A model generated the notes under the pieces. That model did not search any database. It was not told where the DNA came from and saw only the letters and a list, made by a program, of their open reading frames with translations. A stretch of 64,000 bases of DNA from Anomaloglossus baeobatrachus. Lineage: Eukaryota; Chordata; Amphibia; Anura; Aromobatidae. The stretch covers positions 228,387,235-228,451,234 of the forward strand of contig NC_134357.1 of assembly GCF_048569485.1 (NCBI RefSeq), written 5' to 3'. Both the position numbers and the translations under genes were made by a program. This document shows positions 1-11,800 of the stretch, in pieces; the first letter of the stretch is position 1; every line of letters begins with the position of its first letter.

Positions 1-1100
1 AGGAATAGCTCCCTTTCCCATGCCCCCAAGAATAGATTGGCATAAGCCGGGGCACAAGCCGCCCCCATGGCTGTGCCCTGCCTCTGGATATACGTAGCTC
101 CTTTAAACGTAAACACATTATGAGTCAAAATGAACTCTAATAATGTCAATAGGAGTTCAACCAATCTGTCGCCCAGGCCACTAGTGCTCAGAAAATGTGT
201 TACAGCCTTGAGACCGTCATGGTGACCTATGGACGTGTACAGACTTTCCACGTCCGCAGTCACCATGACAGCCTCAGGTTCAAGTATGATGTTATCCAAT
301 CTTTTTAATGCCTCTGTGGTGTCCCTAATGTACGAAGGGAGGGCGGCAGCCAGAGGCTTCAAATAGTAATCCAGCATCTGACCTACCCCCTCACATAGCC
401 CATCTAGCCCTGATACGATCGGACGTCCAGGTGGACAGCAACTGTTCTTATGAAGCTTAGGTGTTAAATCCAGGGTTGGCATCCTTGGATGTTTAACAAT
501 TAAACAATCAAATAATTTTTTAGGGATAATGCCTTCCCTCAAAGCATTTTCCAAGATTTTGACCAGTTCACTTTGGAACCCCGGTAATGGGTCCATATAC
601 AGTCTCTTGTAACATGCTTTGTTGTTAAGCTGTCTACTGGCTTCTTTTTCGTACATATTGTTCGGCCAATGACAAGGTTACCACCTTTGTCCACCGGCTT
701 GAATTGTATGTCTGTCCATCCTTTCAGTTCTTCCAGAGCCCGCCGCTCCAATATACTCAGGTTTGAAGATCTATTGGGCTTATGATTAAGATGTTCAATA
801 TCCCGTGACATCATTTTCACAAAGACATCAACTGCGGGGCATTGGCTGAGGGTCGGGAATCTTTTAGATTTAGGGTAGAGGTGAGTGGGAAACTTACTTA
901 TAGTAGCACCATCCGCTTCCTCCGCTAATATCTCAAGCACCTCTAGTGCTTCCTCTTCCCTCTCAACCTCTGTTGGCCCCCCTGCAGTAGATTGATTAAA
1001 CATTCGCTTGAACAACAACTTGCGGGCAAATAAATACACATCTTTGATGGCTGTGAACGTATTCAGCTGCATGGTAGGGGCAAAGGATAGGCCCCCTACC
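1..1100 (-). mobile_element. Penelope-like element copy PLE-A' (5'-truncated, runs off the window)
   Basis: Read on the minus strand, this segment is nearly identical to the PLE-A reverse-transcriptase gene on the plus strand at about 7.34-8.43 kb. Shared coding begins at the GLSFAPT motif near position 1100, passes the KGGNLVI motif, and continues to the window edge inside the conserved AMGAACAPAYANLFLG block. Penelope-like elements copy themselves with a telomerase-related reverse transcriptase and cut the target with a GIY-YIG nuclease. This copy lacks the 5' end of the gene, and its frame is broken about once. It lies head to head with PLE-A, about 70 bp from the latter's 5' region. The family call is secure. 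Whether the copy is complete beyond the window edge cannot be seen. Confidence 0.9.
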
Positions 1101-1171
1101 AGTAACCTATACTGGTTACAAATTTCCTTATTAGTAGAAGATGTCTGATTATGTCTGATGTGATCTATACC
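1101..1171. other. Spacer between the two head-to-head PLE-A copies
   Basis: These 71 bp separate the truncated minus-strand PLE-A' copy from the start of the plus-strand PLE-A 5' region. They match neither copy elsewhere in the window. They could be filler created when the two copies were joined, or old target sequence. Confidence 0.4.
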
Positions 1172-1543
1172 CACCTTTTCCCCAATGTATGGGAGTCGCA
1201 GTTGCATGTCTTCTTACCCTGTTGTGCCTTTATGTTTGTATGTGTAATTTTATGCTTCAATTTTCTCTAATAAAATGCACTTTTGTAAGGAAAATTAGCA
1301 TCATATGTATTCTTGGTTAAGGATATAAGTGGTTTCTATGCTTGGCAGATGCTATCCTGATTATAGTAAAACAAAAGAAAGAGAGATAAAACAGGCTCCA
1401 TATCTTCAGCTGCCACAATGAGTGAAGCGGACCAATCTGAGGAAGAGTCACCATGTGTCAGCACAATCAATACAAGATCTGGTGGTGCAAGGAAACATGG
1501 TGGTCAGACTCTTCGGTCAGACTCTTCAGACTGTGAATGAACG
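1172..1543 (+). repeat. PLE-A 5' region (upstream pseudo-LTR part) and start of coding
   Basis: Positions 1172-1374 match 17372-17517 plus 19122-19190, the same sequence downstream of the element, where it is interrupted by a Tc1. The TA at 1308-1309 is therefore the unoccupied form of the Tc1 target. From the ATG at 1418 a short acidic reading frame (MSEADQSEEESPCVST) begins and runs to the Gypsy insertion point. It is probably the N terminus of the PLE-A protein. Its function is unknown. Confidence 0.7.
1539..1543. repeat. Target-site duplication GAACG of the Gypsy-1 insertion (left copy)
   Basis: GAACG directly precedes the TG of the left LTR and recurs at 7259-7263 directly after the CA of the right LTR. 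It is a 5-bp duplication, as produced by LTR-element integrases. Confidence 0.95.
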
Positions 1544-2169
1544 TGTAATACTTATATATGTTCTGAGGATTTCGATAGCGTAGGGCAATGACAATCAGAG
1601 ACGAGTTCTTGGTACAAGATATTTTATAATGTGGAAGCACGGTAGATACACAACGGAAAACACAGCGGTACAAATACACAAATACCTTCCCGAAACGGAG
1701 CGAAGGGAATTCCCGGGGCCACGCACCGGACTCCCCCAGGGAGACCACCAGAGCGAACTGTCCGGCAATCACCCCGGAAGGCCTAAATGCGCCGCAGCTG
1801 GGACACAAGGGGCAAGCGGTAAAAGTCCAGGAGTGTCCGTACGGGATGATTGTCCAGAGTGGTTACGAACCAGAGAGAACCGGGCAGAGTGCTGACAGAA
1901 GATGGCAGACGGAATCCGGGCACAGCTTTGAGAAACCGGGTAAGGTCCAGAGTCGGTCGGTCGGTAGTCTTTAGGAGGATCCAAAGGCAATCAGGATTAG
2001 CAGCAGCAAAGCAGGAGCACACAGCAAGCAGTATACTCAGGCACTGGACTAGGCTTAGAGGCGGCCTTTTATGCAGCTGGACAGGAAGTAGGGCAACAGA
2101 ACAGTAAACTCCATCTTAACATAGGGAAAGCTCATTCAAAAGAGAACTGGAAAACCTGGAAACCTGACA
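1544..2169 (-). repeat. Gypsy-1 3' LTR
   Basis: 626-bp repeat beginning TG and ending CA, about 99 percent identical to 6619-7258. On the minus strand the element's polypurine tract abuts its inner edge. Confidence 0.95.
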
Positions 2170-2194
2170 TCACTCCCCCCCCCCCCCCCCCCCC
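2170..2194 (-). other. Gypsy-1 polypurine tract
   Basis: A long run of C on the plus strand, that is G on the element's coding strand, lies immediately inside the 3' LTR. This is the normal position of the primer for plus-strand DNA synthesis in LTR elements. Confidence 0.8.
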
Positions 2195-2204
2195 AGAGAC
2201 GGCC

Positions 2205-4169
2205 TCAGGACGGATCAGGGCCTGGCTTGTCCGGGAAACGCCGATGAAACTGAGCAATCTTCCGGGGTGCCCGAATGTTACCCACCGGTTCCCAGGAATC
2301 GTCCTCGGGGGCGTACCCCTGCCAACGGACCAGATACTGAAGCCGACGACGATGGAGCCGGGAGTCAATAATGTCCTCAACCACGAACTGCTCCTCGCCG
2401 TCGACCATCACAGGTGGAGGAGGAGGCACAACACGACCATGAAACGTATTAGGGGAAACGGGTTTGAGGAGAGACACATGAAAGACCGGGTGTACCTTTA
2501 GATGGTGCGGTAACCGTAGCCGACAGGCCACAGGGCTCACGATCCCGGTGATCTGAAACGGACCGATGAATTTTTGTCCCAGCTTATGCGAAGGAACACC
2601 CAATCTCAGGTTTTTGGTGGATAACCATACAGAGTCCCCTACCTTGTACATGGGTGCCGGTTTCCGGTGAGTGTCTGCCGACCTCTTGTAACGCTCCTGG
2701 GCCGTAGCCACAGTGTCCTTTAGCACCTCCAGATTTTGTCGTAGTTCCGTCAATCTGTCCTCCACCGCTGGCACCGAAACCGCAACCGGCGACCTAGGCA
2801 AAACAGTCGGATGGTAACCCAGGTTAGCGAAAAAGGGCGTTACCTTAGTGGAGCTGCTCTGAGTGTTGTTATATGAGAACTCCGCCAACGGAAGCATCTT
2901 CAACCAATCGTCTTGGAGATGGCTGACATAACATCGAAGGTATTGTTCCAGGGTTTGATTCGTCCGTTCGGTCTGCCCATTTGTCTGAGGATGGTATGCA
3001 GAAGACAAACAGACATCAATCTGGAGTGCCGTACAAAACCCCTTCCAGAATCTAGACGTGAACTGCACGCCCCGGTCAGAGATGATCTCGTCTGGTACCC
3101 CATGCAATCGGAATACGTTCTGGATAACTAAATCCACTGTCTCTGCGGCTGAGGGAAGACCGGTACACGGAATAAAGTGAGCAGCTTTAGTCAATCGATC
3201 CACCACCACTAAAATGGTATTGTGCCCGCCTGAGACTGGCAACTCCACAATAAAATCCATGGAGATAGACCCCCAAGGGCGAGATGGCACGGGTAACGGT
3301 TGGAGGAGTCCCGTAGGAGCCACACGAGGGACCTTGCACCGGGCACAAACCACACATGAGTGGACATAGTCCTTCACATCCTTTAAACAGGTAGGCCACC
3401 AGAAATAACGGCTCAGAAATTCCTGCGTCTTCAGTACCCCCCTATGACCAGCCAACACGGAGTCATGGACCAATTTGAGAACCCGAAGTCTTACGGCCTC
3501 CGGGACATAAATGCGTCGCTCTCTCAACCACACACCATTCCGAAGAACAAGCGTTATATCCTTCGGGGGGGCAGCAAGAAATACGTCACCATCATAGGCC
3601 AGCTTGATGTCCTTCCACAAGTCCTGGTCCTGGATTACTCCAACGAAATTGGCATCCGATAACACGGTCTGAGACGGGGTTCCAGGCACGGAGTCCACGG
3701 CGTGGATTCGGGACAAGGCATCGGCTTTCCCATTACGTGAACCTGGACGGTATGTAACGATAAAATTGAATTGGTTAAGAAAGAGGCTCCAACAGGCTTG
3801 CCGTGGAGACAGGCACCTGGCAGACTTAAGAAATTCCAGATTACGATGATCTGTGAGTACTATCACTTGCTGCGCGGCTCCCTGTAAGTGGTGTCTCCAT
3901 TCCTTGAAAGCGGAAATAATCGCCAATAATTCTTTGTCCGCAATGTCATAGTTCCTTTCTGCAGGGGACAACCGGCGGGAAAAGAAGGCACACGGATGCA
4001 AGAGACTCTTGTCCCCGGTCCTTTGAGAAAGAATGGCCCCTAATGCATAGTCGTAGGCGTCGACCTCCACGATAAAGGGAAGTGCGGGATTCGGATGTAC
4101 TAATATTGGCGCTGAGGTAAAACATACCTTGAGACGATGGAATGCTTCCTGGGCCTGGGTGGACCACAC
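2205..4169 (-). pseudogene. Gypsy-1 pol, C-terminal part: RNase H, integrase, chromodomain
   Basis: 654 residues. The N-terminal third is RNase H (VEVDAYDYALGAILSQ and TDHRNLEFL motifs). Next is the HHCC zinc domain of integrase (HDSVLAGHRG, then CVVCARCK) and the DDE core, with SMDFIVELP, ISDRGVQFTS and the YHPQTNGQTERTNQ block. The last 60 or so residues (VEDIIDSRLHRRRLQYLVRW, then WEP) are a chromodomain, which in chromoviruses tethers integrase to marked chromatin. The segment belongs to a fossil element and is not expected to make a complete polyprotein. Confidence 0.93.
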
Positions 4170-4936
4170 AAACTTCTGTCCTTGGTCAACAGAGTGATGG
4201 GACGAACAATCTCTGAAAAGTTACGGATAAAGCGTCGGTAAAAGTTGGCAAAACCGACAAAGCGTTGTACCTCTTTGATGTTTCCCGGTTCCGGCCAGTC
4301 TAGAATGGCTTGTATCTTGCTAGATTCCATGTTCAGTCCCTGAGGAGAGATGACATAACCTAAGAATTGTATTTGTGAGCAGTGGAACTCGCATTTCTCC
4401 AGTTTAATGTACAGGTGGTTTTCCCTCAGACGGGTAAGTACGGTCTTAACGTGCTCCTGGTGTTCCTGTAGAGAATCAGAAAAGATTAGGATATCGTCCA
4501 GATAGATCACCATGAATTGGTCCATGATATCCCTAAAAATATCGTTAACCAGATGTTGAAATGCCGCGGGAGCGTTACAAAGTCCAAAAGGCATCACTAG
4601 GTACTCAAAATGTCCGTACCGACATCGGAACGCGGTCTTCCACTCGTCTCCCGGACGTATACGAAGCAGATTATATGCCCCACGGAGGTCTAATTTGGTG
4701 AATATTTTTGCCTGTTGGACCCTCTCCAATAGCTCAGGAATCAACGGTAACGGATACCGGTTCCGGATGGTTATCTTATTCAGTTCCCGGTAGTCAATAC
4801 AGGGTCTCAGAGTCCCCTCCTTCTTTTTCACGAAAAAGATGGGTGCCCCTGCGGGTGAGGTAGACGGACGAATAAATCCCTTGGCTAGGCTTTCATCAAT
4901 ATACTCTTTTAGTGCTTCTAGCTCAGGTGCCGCCAA
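4100..4936 (-). pseudogene. Gypsy-1 pol, reverse transcriptase part
   Basis: 278 residues of Ty3/Gypsy reverse transcriptase in canonical order: [46 protein letters not shown], the catalytic [11 protein letters not shown], and the QFLGYVIS thumb region. It copies the element RNA into DNA inside the particle. It lies between the gag-protease part and the RNase H-integrase part. It belongs to an element with about two breaks. Confidence 0.93.
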
Positions 4937-5176
4937 CGGGTAGACATGACCAAACGGAATCTCCGCCCCTGGGAGTAAGTCTATGGGGCAATCATACGGT
5001 CTATGCGGGGGAAGCCGATCAGCTTTTCTTTTGTCGCATATGTCAGCGAAGTCACGGTAAACCGGGGGTAAAACAGGTACCTGTACAGTGCCCTCCGTAT
5101 TTGATGTTACTGGAACCGGAACAGTTGGACAAAGGGTCGGACCACTCTGCGGTGGGAAGGATATTTCTTTAGTCTC

Positions 5177-6583
5177 CTAATCGATGACGGGATTTGTAGA
5201 CCGTAGCCACGGAATACCTAGAATAATCGGAAAATGAGGAGAAGAAATTATCATGAAAACAAGGGTCCCCTGCTGACCTGGCTTCATCACGCATTCGAGC
5301 GGTACTGTTTCCCGATCCACTGGTCCAGAGATTAACGGGGATCCGTCTACCGTCTCCATGGTAACCGGTGAGGATCTTTGCTGAGTCCGGATACCGTGTT
5401 TCCTGGCAAAGGAAGAGTCCATGAAATTTCCCCCTGCCCCAGAGTCTATCATTGCAGAGGTAGGAATTAGCTGTCCCTCCCAACGGATCTGAATGGGGAG
5501 TGAGCAATGGGTGTATTTCCCCTCTGAGTCCTTCGGTGAGGTGGACATTACCGTCAAGGGAAATACCGCATCCAAGTGTCCACTTGCCTCAGAGATTTCG
5601 GACTCTGCGTCCGTGTTGTCACACTCTGCCATGGCTGCCAATACCTTATTTGGGCGATTTGGACGTTTCGGGCAGTCGATCAAGAAATGGTCCGATTGAC
5701 CGCAATAGAAGCACAAACGCTCACGGAGCCGGTGTTCACGACGTTCGTTGGTCTCTCGTTTTTGCAGAGAGTCCACTTGCATAGGTACGTCCTCGGCCTC
5801 CCGTGGCGTCCTGAGAGCGGGTTCTCTGGAAGGAAACGCAATATTGTTTACACGGTTTACAGCTGCCCATTTTTCCTGTCTACGTTCCGTCAAACGGATA
5901 TCAATGCGCACACAGTGCTGGAGAAACAGTTCAAAATCCCCTGGAGATTCGGAACGGGCTAACTCGTCCTTGATGGTACCGGACAAACCTTTTCTGAAAA
6001 CAGACAATAAGGCATTGTTTCCCCAATCGGTGTCTACCACTAACCTCTTGAACTCAGTGGCGTATTCAAAGACAGAACGCTTTCCCTGACGTAAGGAAGG
6101 GAGAGCCGCTTCAGCGGTAGCACGGCGATTCGGATCATCAAACATTTGCGCCATTGCGTTCAGAAAGTCATCCAGGTGATTCAAACGGATGTCCCGATTC
6201 TCTATCATGGGATTAGCCCAAGCCAGTGCTCGTGAGGTTAATAACATGATGATACATAACACCTTTGACCGATCAGAACGGTAATAATCAGAATGTACAT
6301 CGAAAAACAGTATACATTGGTTAACAAATCCACGAAACTGACTACGATCACCATTGAAATGGAATGGGGGTAACCTAGGCATACCGGCAGCTGATACGGA
6401 CGTAGTGGGGACGGCTTCCTGAGCCTCCACTCTGACTTGCAAATCCTGTATAGCCGGCCCCAGTACCTGGTGATCATGGCCCAGCTGTGCCTCCACATCT
6501 CTAAGTTTATTCTGCACCGCCTCCATCTCCTGCTGCAGGGAGTTAATCATGGAGAAGAGCTGGTCTACTCGTGTCTCAGTCAT
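5177..6583 (-). pseudogene. Gypsy-1 gag-protease
   Basis: From MTETRVDQLF at 6583 the frame shows a short coiled-coil start, a Gag capsid-type domain (LPPFHFNGDRSQFRGFV, then DRSKVLCIIMLL), a CCHC zinc knuckle (CFYCGQSDHFLIDC) and an aspartic protease with the active-site motif MIDSGAGGNFM. I take 6583 as the start because the open frame upstream of it lies in the LTR. Gag packages the element RNA and the protease matures the particle. This is a fossil, listed for its parts only. Confidence 0.9.
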
Positions 6584-6618
6584 TGCCCCAGCGAAATCCT
6601 CTAATGTCCTGAGTATAA

Positions 6619-7258
6619 TGTAATACTTATATATGTTCTGAGGATTTCGATAGCGTAGGGCAATGACAATCAGAGACGAGTTCTTGGTACAAGATATTTT
6701 ATAATGTGTAAGCACGGTAGATACACAACGGAAAACACAGCGGTACAAATACACAAATACCTTCCCGAAACGGAGCGAAGGGAATTCCCGGGGCCACGCA
6801 CCGGACTCCCCCAGGGAGACCACCAGAGCGAACCCCTATACAGGGACTGTCCGGCAATCACCCCGGAAGGCCTAAATGCGCCGCAGCCGGGACACAAGGG
6901 GCAAGCGGTAAAAGTCCAGGAGTGTCCGTACGGGATGATTGTCCAGAGTGGTTACGAACCAGAGAGAACCGGGCAGAGTGCTGACAGAAGATGGCAGACG
7001 GAATCCGGGCACAGCTTTGAGAAACCGGGTAAGGTCCAGAGTCGGTCGGTCGGTAGTCTTTAGGAGGATCCAAAGGCAATCAGGATTAGCAGCAGCAAAG
7101 CAGGAGCACACAGCAAGCAGTATACTCAGGCACTGGACTAGGCTTAGAGGCGGCCTTTTATGCAGCTGGACAGGAAGTAGGGCAACAGAACAGTAAACTC
7201 CATCTTAACCGAGGGCAAGCTCATTCAAAAGAGAACTGGAAAACCTGGAAACCTGACA
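6619..7258 (-). repeat. Gypsy-1 5' LTR
   Basis: 640-bp repeat, TG to CA, that drives the element from its right side. It differs from the other LTR by about five substitutions and one 14-bp length difference. Confidence 0.95.
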
Positions 7259-8837
7259 GAACGCCTGGATCAATATAAGGTAATAAATCTTTCAGATCAT
7301 GAATTATCCGACGTTCAAATCCAGCTGCTTGGTAGGGGCTTATCCTTTGCCCCTACCATGCAGCTGAATACGTTCACAGCCATCAAAGATGTGTATTTAT
7401 TTGCCCGCAAGTTGTTGTTCAAGCGAATGTTTAATCAATCTACTGCAGGGGGGCCAACAGAGGTGGAGAGGGAAGAGGAAGCACTAGAGGCGCTTGAGAT
7501 ATTAGCAGAGGAAGCGGATGGTGCTACTATAAGTAAGTTTCCCACTCACCTCTACCCTAAATCTAAAAGATTCCCGCCCCTCAGCCAATGCCCCGCAGTT
7601 GATGTCTTTGTGAAAATGGCGTCACGGGATATTGAACATCTTAATCATAAGCCCAATAGATCTTCAAACCTGAGTATATTGGAGCGGCGGGCTCTGGAAG
7701 AACTGAAAGGATGGACAGACGTACAATTCAAGCCGGCGGACAAAGGTGGTAACCTTGTCATTTGGCCGAACAATATGTACGAAAAAGAAGCCAGTAGACA
7801 GCTTACCAACAAAGCATGTTACAAGAGACTGTATATGGACCCATTACCGGGGTTCCAAAGTGAACTGGTCAAAATCTTGGAAAATGCTTTGAGGGAAGGC
7901 ATTATCCCTAAAAAATTATTTGATTGTTTAATTGTTAAACATCCAAGGATGCCAACCCTGGATTTAACACCTAAGCTTCATAAGAACAGTTGCTGTCCAC
8001 CTGGACGCCCAATCGTATCAGGGCTAGATGGGCTATGTGAGGGGGTATGCCAGATGCTGGATTACTATTTGAAGCCTCTGGCTGCCGCCCTCCCTTCGTA
8101 CATTAGGGACACCACAGAGGCATTAAAAAGATTGGATAACATCATACTCGAACCTGAGGCTGTCATGGTGACTGCGGACGTGGAAAGTCTGTACACGTCC
8201 ATAGGTCACCATGACGGTCTCAAGGCTGTAACACATTTTCTGAGCACTAGTGGCCTGGACGACAGATTGGTTGAACTCCTATTGACATTATTAGAGTTCA
8301 TTTTGACTCATAATGTGTTTACGTTTAAAGGAGCTACGTATATCCAGAGGCAGGGCACAGCCATGGGGGCGGCTTGTGCCCCGGCTTATGCCAATCTATT
8401 CTTGGGGGCATGGGAAAGGGAGCTATTCCTTACAGAACCAGATGTCAGCATCCATAAAGTTAATAACTGGATGCGTTATATTGATGACATCTGGTTCCTA
8501 TGGGATGGCACCCCCAGGGAATTGGCTGAGTTCATCGAGAGGCTGAACCACAACCCCACCAATATTTTCCTCACGTATCGATCTGGGCGTGAGATTGACT
8601 TTTTAGATTTGAAAATTCAAACAACCGATGACGGTAGACTTACAACAGAGATCTTTAGAAAACCTACGGCGACCAACTCATTCCTACACGCCCAGTCATC
8701 ACATTTCCCGGCAACGATCAAGAGCATCCCCACCGCTCAATTTTTGAGAGCCCGGAGGATCTGTTCGACTGAACAGGCATTCTCGGTGCAGGCAGAAGAC
8801 CTGACACAAAGGTTCCTGCACCGAGGATACAGTAGAA
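7259..8837 (+). pseudogene. PLE-A reverse transcriptase (interrupted)
   Basis: Coding resumes right after the Gypsy duplication with ERLDQYKVINLSD and LLGRGLSFAPT, the usual N-terminal motif of Penelope-like reverse transcriptases. It continues through DKGGNLVIW, TPKLHKN, GRPIVSG, DVESLYTSI, GTAMGAACAPAYANLFLG and the catalytic MRYIDDIWFLW. It stays open for over 500 residues until the 506-bp array breaks it after HRGYSR. The first in-frame ATG after the insertion is at 7358. The protein would prime reverse transcription at a nicked target. The domain is complete, but the gene is cut at both ends by insertions. Confidence 0.92.
8823..8837. repeat. 15-bp target duplication flanking the 506-bp array (left copy)
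   Basis: GAGGATACAGTAGAA occurs here and again at 13916-13930. Removing one copy and everything between restores a continuous PLE-A reading frame (HRGYSR then RTIKKGYDRA). The array therefore arrived as one insertion with a 15-bp duplication. Confidence 0.9.
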
Positions 8838-11800
8838 ATAAAAAAAGCAACAATAAGAGGATAATGTCCTCCAAAAATCAAGTATTACTCACAGCAAGTT
8901 GGGCTGCAGTGTGTACATCGCCCTGGCCAAAAACTGATGCTCTAGCAGGATACAGCTAAACCCCCACTAAGTGGAGGCACCACAGGTGCAGGAGAAGCAG
9001 ATCACACACACACCTTCATGGAATGGAGGGGAGGTGACTGCTAGATGATAAAACTGCACACAAGTGGCTTGCATAGAGCGCTGTTCACATGCAGATGACA
9101 CAGTCACAAACCCGCAGCCTATTAGGTAACGCCCTTCTATTAGATCAGGCGGGCTGCCAAGCCGTACTCCACTGTATATCATGCACGGACAGACACTCTA
9201 CAATGCAAGGCCCAACAGAAAGGGGCCTGGCTGTATCCTGTACAAACAAAAAAATATGAGGTTTTTGTTGGTATTTATGGCCATAAAACGTAAGCCTACA
9301 CCCTCGTCAAGGGACCTCATGTCTGTAGGTCCCTACACTAAATATAAAAAAAGCAACAATAAGAGGATAATGTCCTCCAAAAATCAAGTATTACTCACAG
9401 CAAGTTGGGCTGCAGTGTGTACATCGCCCTGGCCAAAAACTGATGCTCTAGCAGGATACAGCTAAACCCCCACTAAGTGGAGGCACCACAGGTGCAGGAG
9501 AAGCAGATCACACACACACCTTCATGGAATGGAGGGGAGGTGACTGCTAGATGATAAAACTGCACACAAGTGGCTTGCATAGAGCGCTGTTCACATGCAG
9601 ATGACACAGTCACAAACCCGCAGCCTATTAGGTAACGCCCTTCTATTAGATCAGGCAGGCTGCCAAGCCGTACTCCACTGTATATCATGCACGGACAGAC
9701 ACTCTACAATGCAAGGCCCAACAGAAAGGGGCCTGGCTGTATCCTGTACAAACAAAAAAATATGAGGTTTTTGTTGGTATTTATGGCCATAAAACGTAAG
9801 CCTACACCCTCGTCAAGGGACCTCATGTCTGTAGGTCCCTACACTAAATATAAAAAAAGCAACAATAAGAGGATAATGTCCTCCAAAAATCAAGTATTAC
9901 TCACAGCAAGTTGGGCTGCAGTGTGTACATCGCCCTGGCCAAAAACTGATGCTTTAGCAGGATACAGCTAAACCCCCACTAAGTGGAGGCACCACAGGTG
10001 CAGGAGAAGCAGATCACACACACACCTTCATGGAATGGAGGGGAGGTGACTGCTAGATGATAAAACTGCACACAAGTGGCTTGCATAGAGCGCTGTTCAC
10101 ATGCAGATGACACAGTCACAAACCCGCAGCCTATTAGGTAACGCCCTTCTATTAGATCAGGCGGGCTGCCAAGCCGTACTCCACTGTATATCATGCACGG
10201 ACAGACACTCTACAATGCAAGGCCCAACAGAAAGGGGCCTGGCTGTATCCTGTACAAACAAAAAAATATGAGGTTTTTGTTGGTATTTATGGCCATAAAA
10301 CGTAAGCCTACACCCTCGTCAAGGGACCTCATGTCTGTAGGTCCCTACACTAAATATAAAAAAAGCAACAATAAGAGGATAATGTCCTCCAAAAATCAAG
10401 TATTACTCACAGCAAGTTGGGCTGCAGTGTGTACATCGCCCTGGCCAAAAACTGATGCTCTAGCAGGATACAGCTAAACCCCCACTAAGTGGAGGCACCA
10501 CAGGTGCAGGAGAAGCAGATCACACACACACCTTCATGGAATGGAGGGGAGGTGACTGCTAGATGATAAAACTGCACACAAGTGGCTTGCATAGAGCGCT
10601 GTTCACATGCAGATGACACAGTCACAAACCCGCAGCCTATTAGGTAACGCCCTTCTATTAGATCAGGCGGGCTGCCAAGCCGTACTCCACTGTATATCAT
10701 GCACGGACAGACACTCTACAATGCAAGGCCCAACAGAAAGGGGCCTGGCTGTATCCTGTACAAACAAAAAAATATGAGGTTTTTGTTGGTATTTATGGCC
10801 ATAAAACGTAAGCCTACACCCTCGTCAAGGGACCTCATGTCTGTAGGTCCCTACACTAAATATAAAAAAAGCAACAATAAGAGGATAATGTCCTCCAAAA
10901 ATCAAGTATTACTCACAGCAAGTTGGGCTGCAGTGTGTACATCGCCCTGGACAAAAACTGATGCTCTAGCAGGATACAGCTAAACCCCCACTAAGTGGAG
11001 GCACCACAGGTGCAGGAGAAGCAGATCACACACACACCTTCATGGAATGGAGGGGAGGTGACTGCTAGATGATAAAACTGCACACAAGTGGCTTGCATAG
11101 AGCGCTGTTCACATGCAGATGACACAGTCACAAACCCGCAGCCTATTAGGTAACGCCCTTCTATTAGATCAGGCGGGCTGCCAAGCCGTACTCCACTGTA
11201 TATCATGCACGGACAGACACTCTACAATGCAAGGCCCAACAGAAAGGGGCCTGGCTGTATCCTGTACAAACAAAAAAATATGAGGTTTTTGTTGGTATTT
11301 ATGGCCATAAAACGTAAGCCTACACCCTCGTCAAGGGACCTCATGTCTGTAGGTCCCTACACTAAATATAAAAAAAGCAACAATAAGAGGATAATGTCCT
11401 CCAAAAATCAAGTATTACTCACAGCAAGTTGGGCTGCAGTGTGTACATCGCCCTGGCCAAAAACTGATGCTCTAGCAGGATACAGCTAAACCCCCACTAA
11501 GTGGAGGCACCACAGGTGCAGGAGAAGCAGATCACACACACACCTTCATGGAATGGAGGGGAGGTGACTGCTAGATGATAAAACTGCACACAAGTGGCTT
11601 GCATAGAGCGCTGTTCACATGCAGATGACACAGTCACAAACCCGCAGCCTATTAGGTAACGCCCTTCTATTAGATCAGGCGGGCTGCCAAGCCGTACTCC
11701 ACTGTATATCATGCACGGACAGACACTCTACAATGCAAGGCCCAACAGAAAGGGGCCTGGCTGTATCCTGTACAAACAAAAAAATATGAGGTTTTTGTTG

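Larger units (their letters stand above)
1544..7258 (-). mobile_element. Gypsy-1: full-length Ty3/Gypsy chromodomain retrotransposon (fossil)
   Basis: This is a complete LTR retrotransposon on the minus strand: 5' LTR 6619-7258, gag-protease 5177-6583, polymerase with reverse transcriptase, RNase H, integrase and a C-terminal chromodomain 2205-4936, a polypurine tract, and 3' LTR 1544-2169. A 5-bp duplication (GAACG) flanks it. The two LTRs differ at only about five aligned positions plus one length difference (626 versus 640 bp), under 1 percent. The insertion is therefore young, perhaps one to a few million years at ordinary vertebrate neutral rates. The chromodomain places it with the chromoviruses. 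The coding region is broken in about two places. It split the PLE-A gene between its N terminus and its reverse transcriptase. Confidence 0.95.

Noticed and set aside
9310-9334. Hairpin in the 506-bp unit as a ribozyme core
   Set aside because: The stem is perfect, but no hammerhead core (CTGANGA or GAAA at the needed spacing) is found on either strand of the unit.
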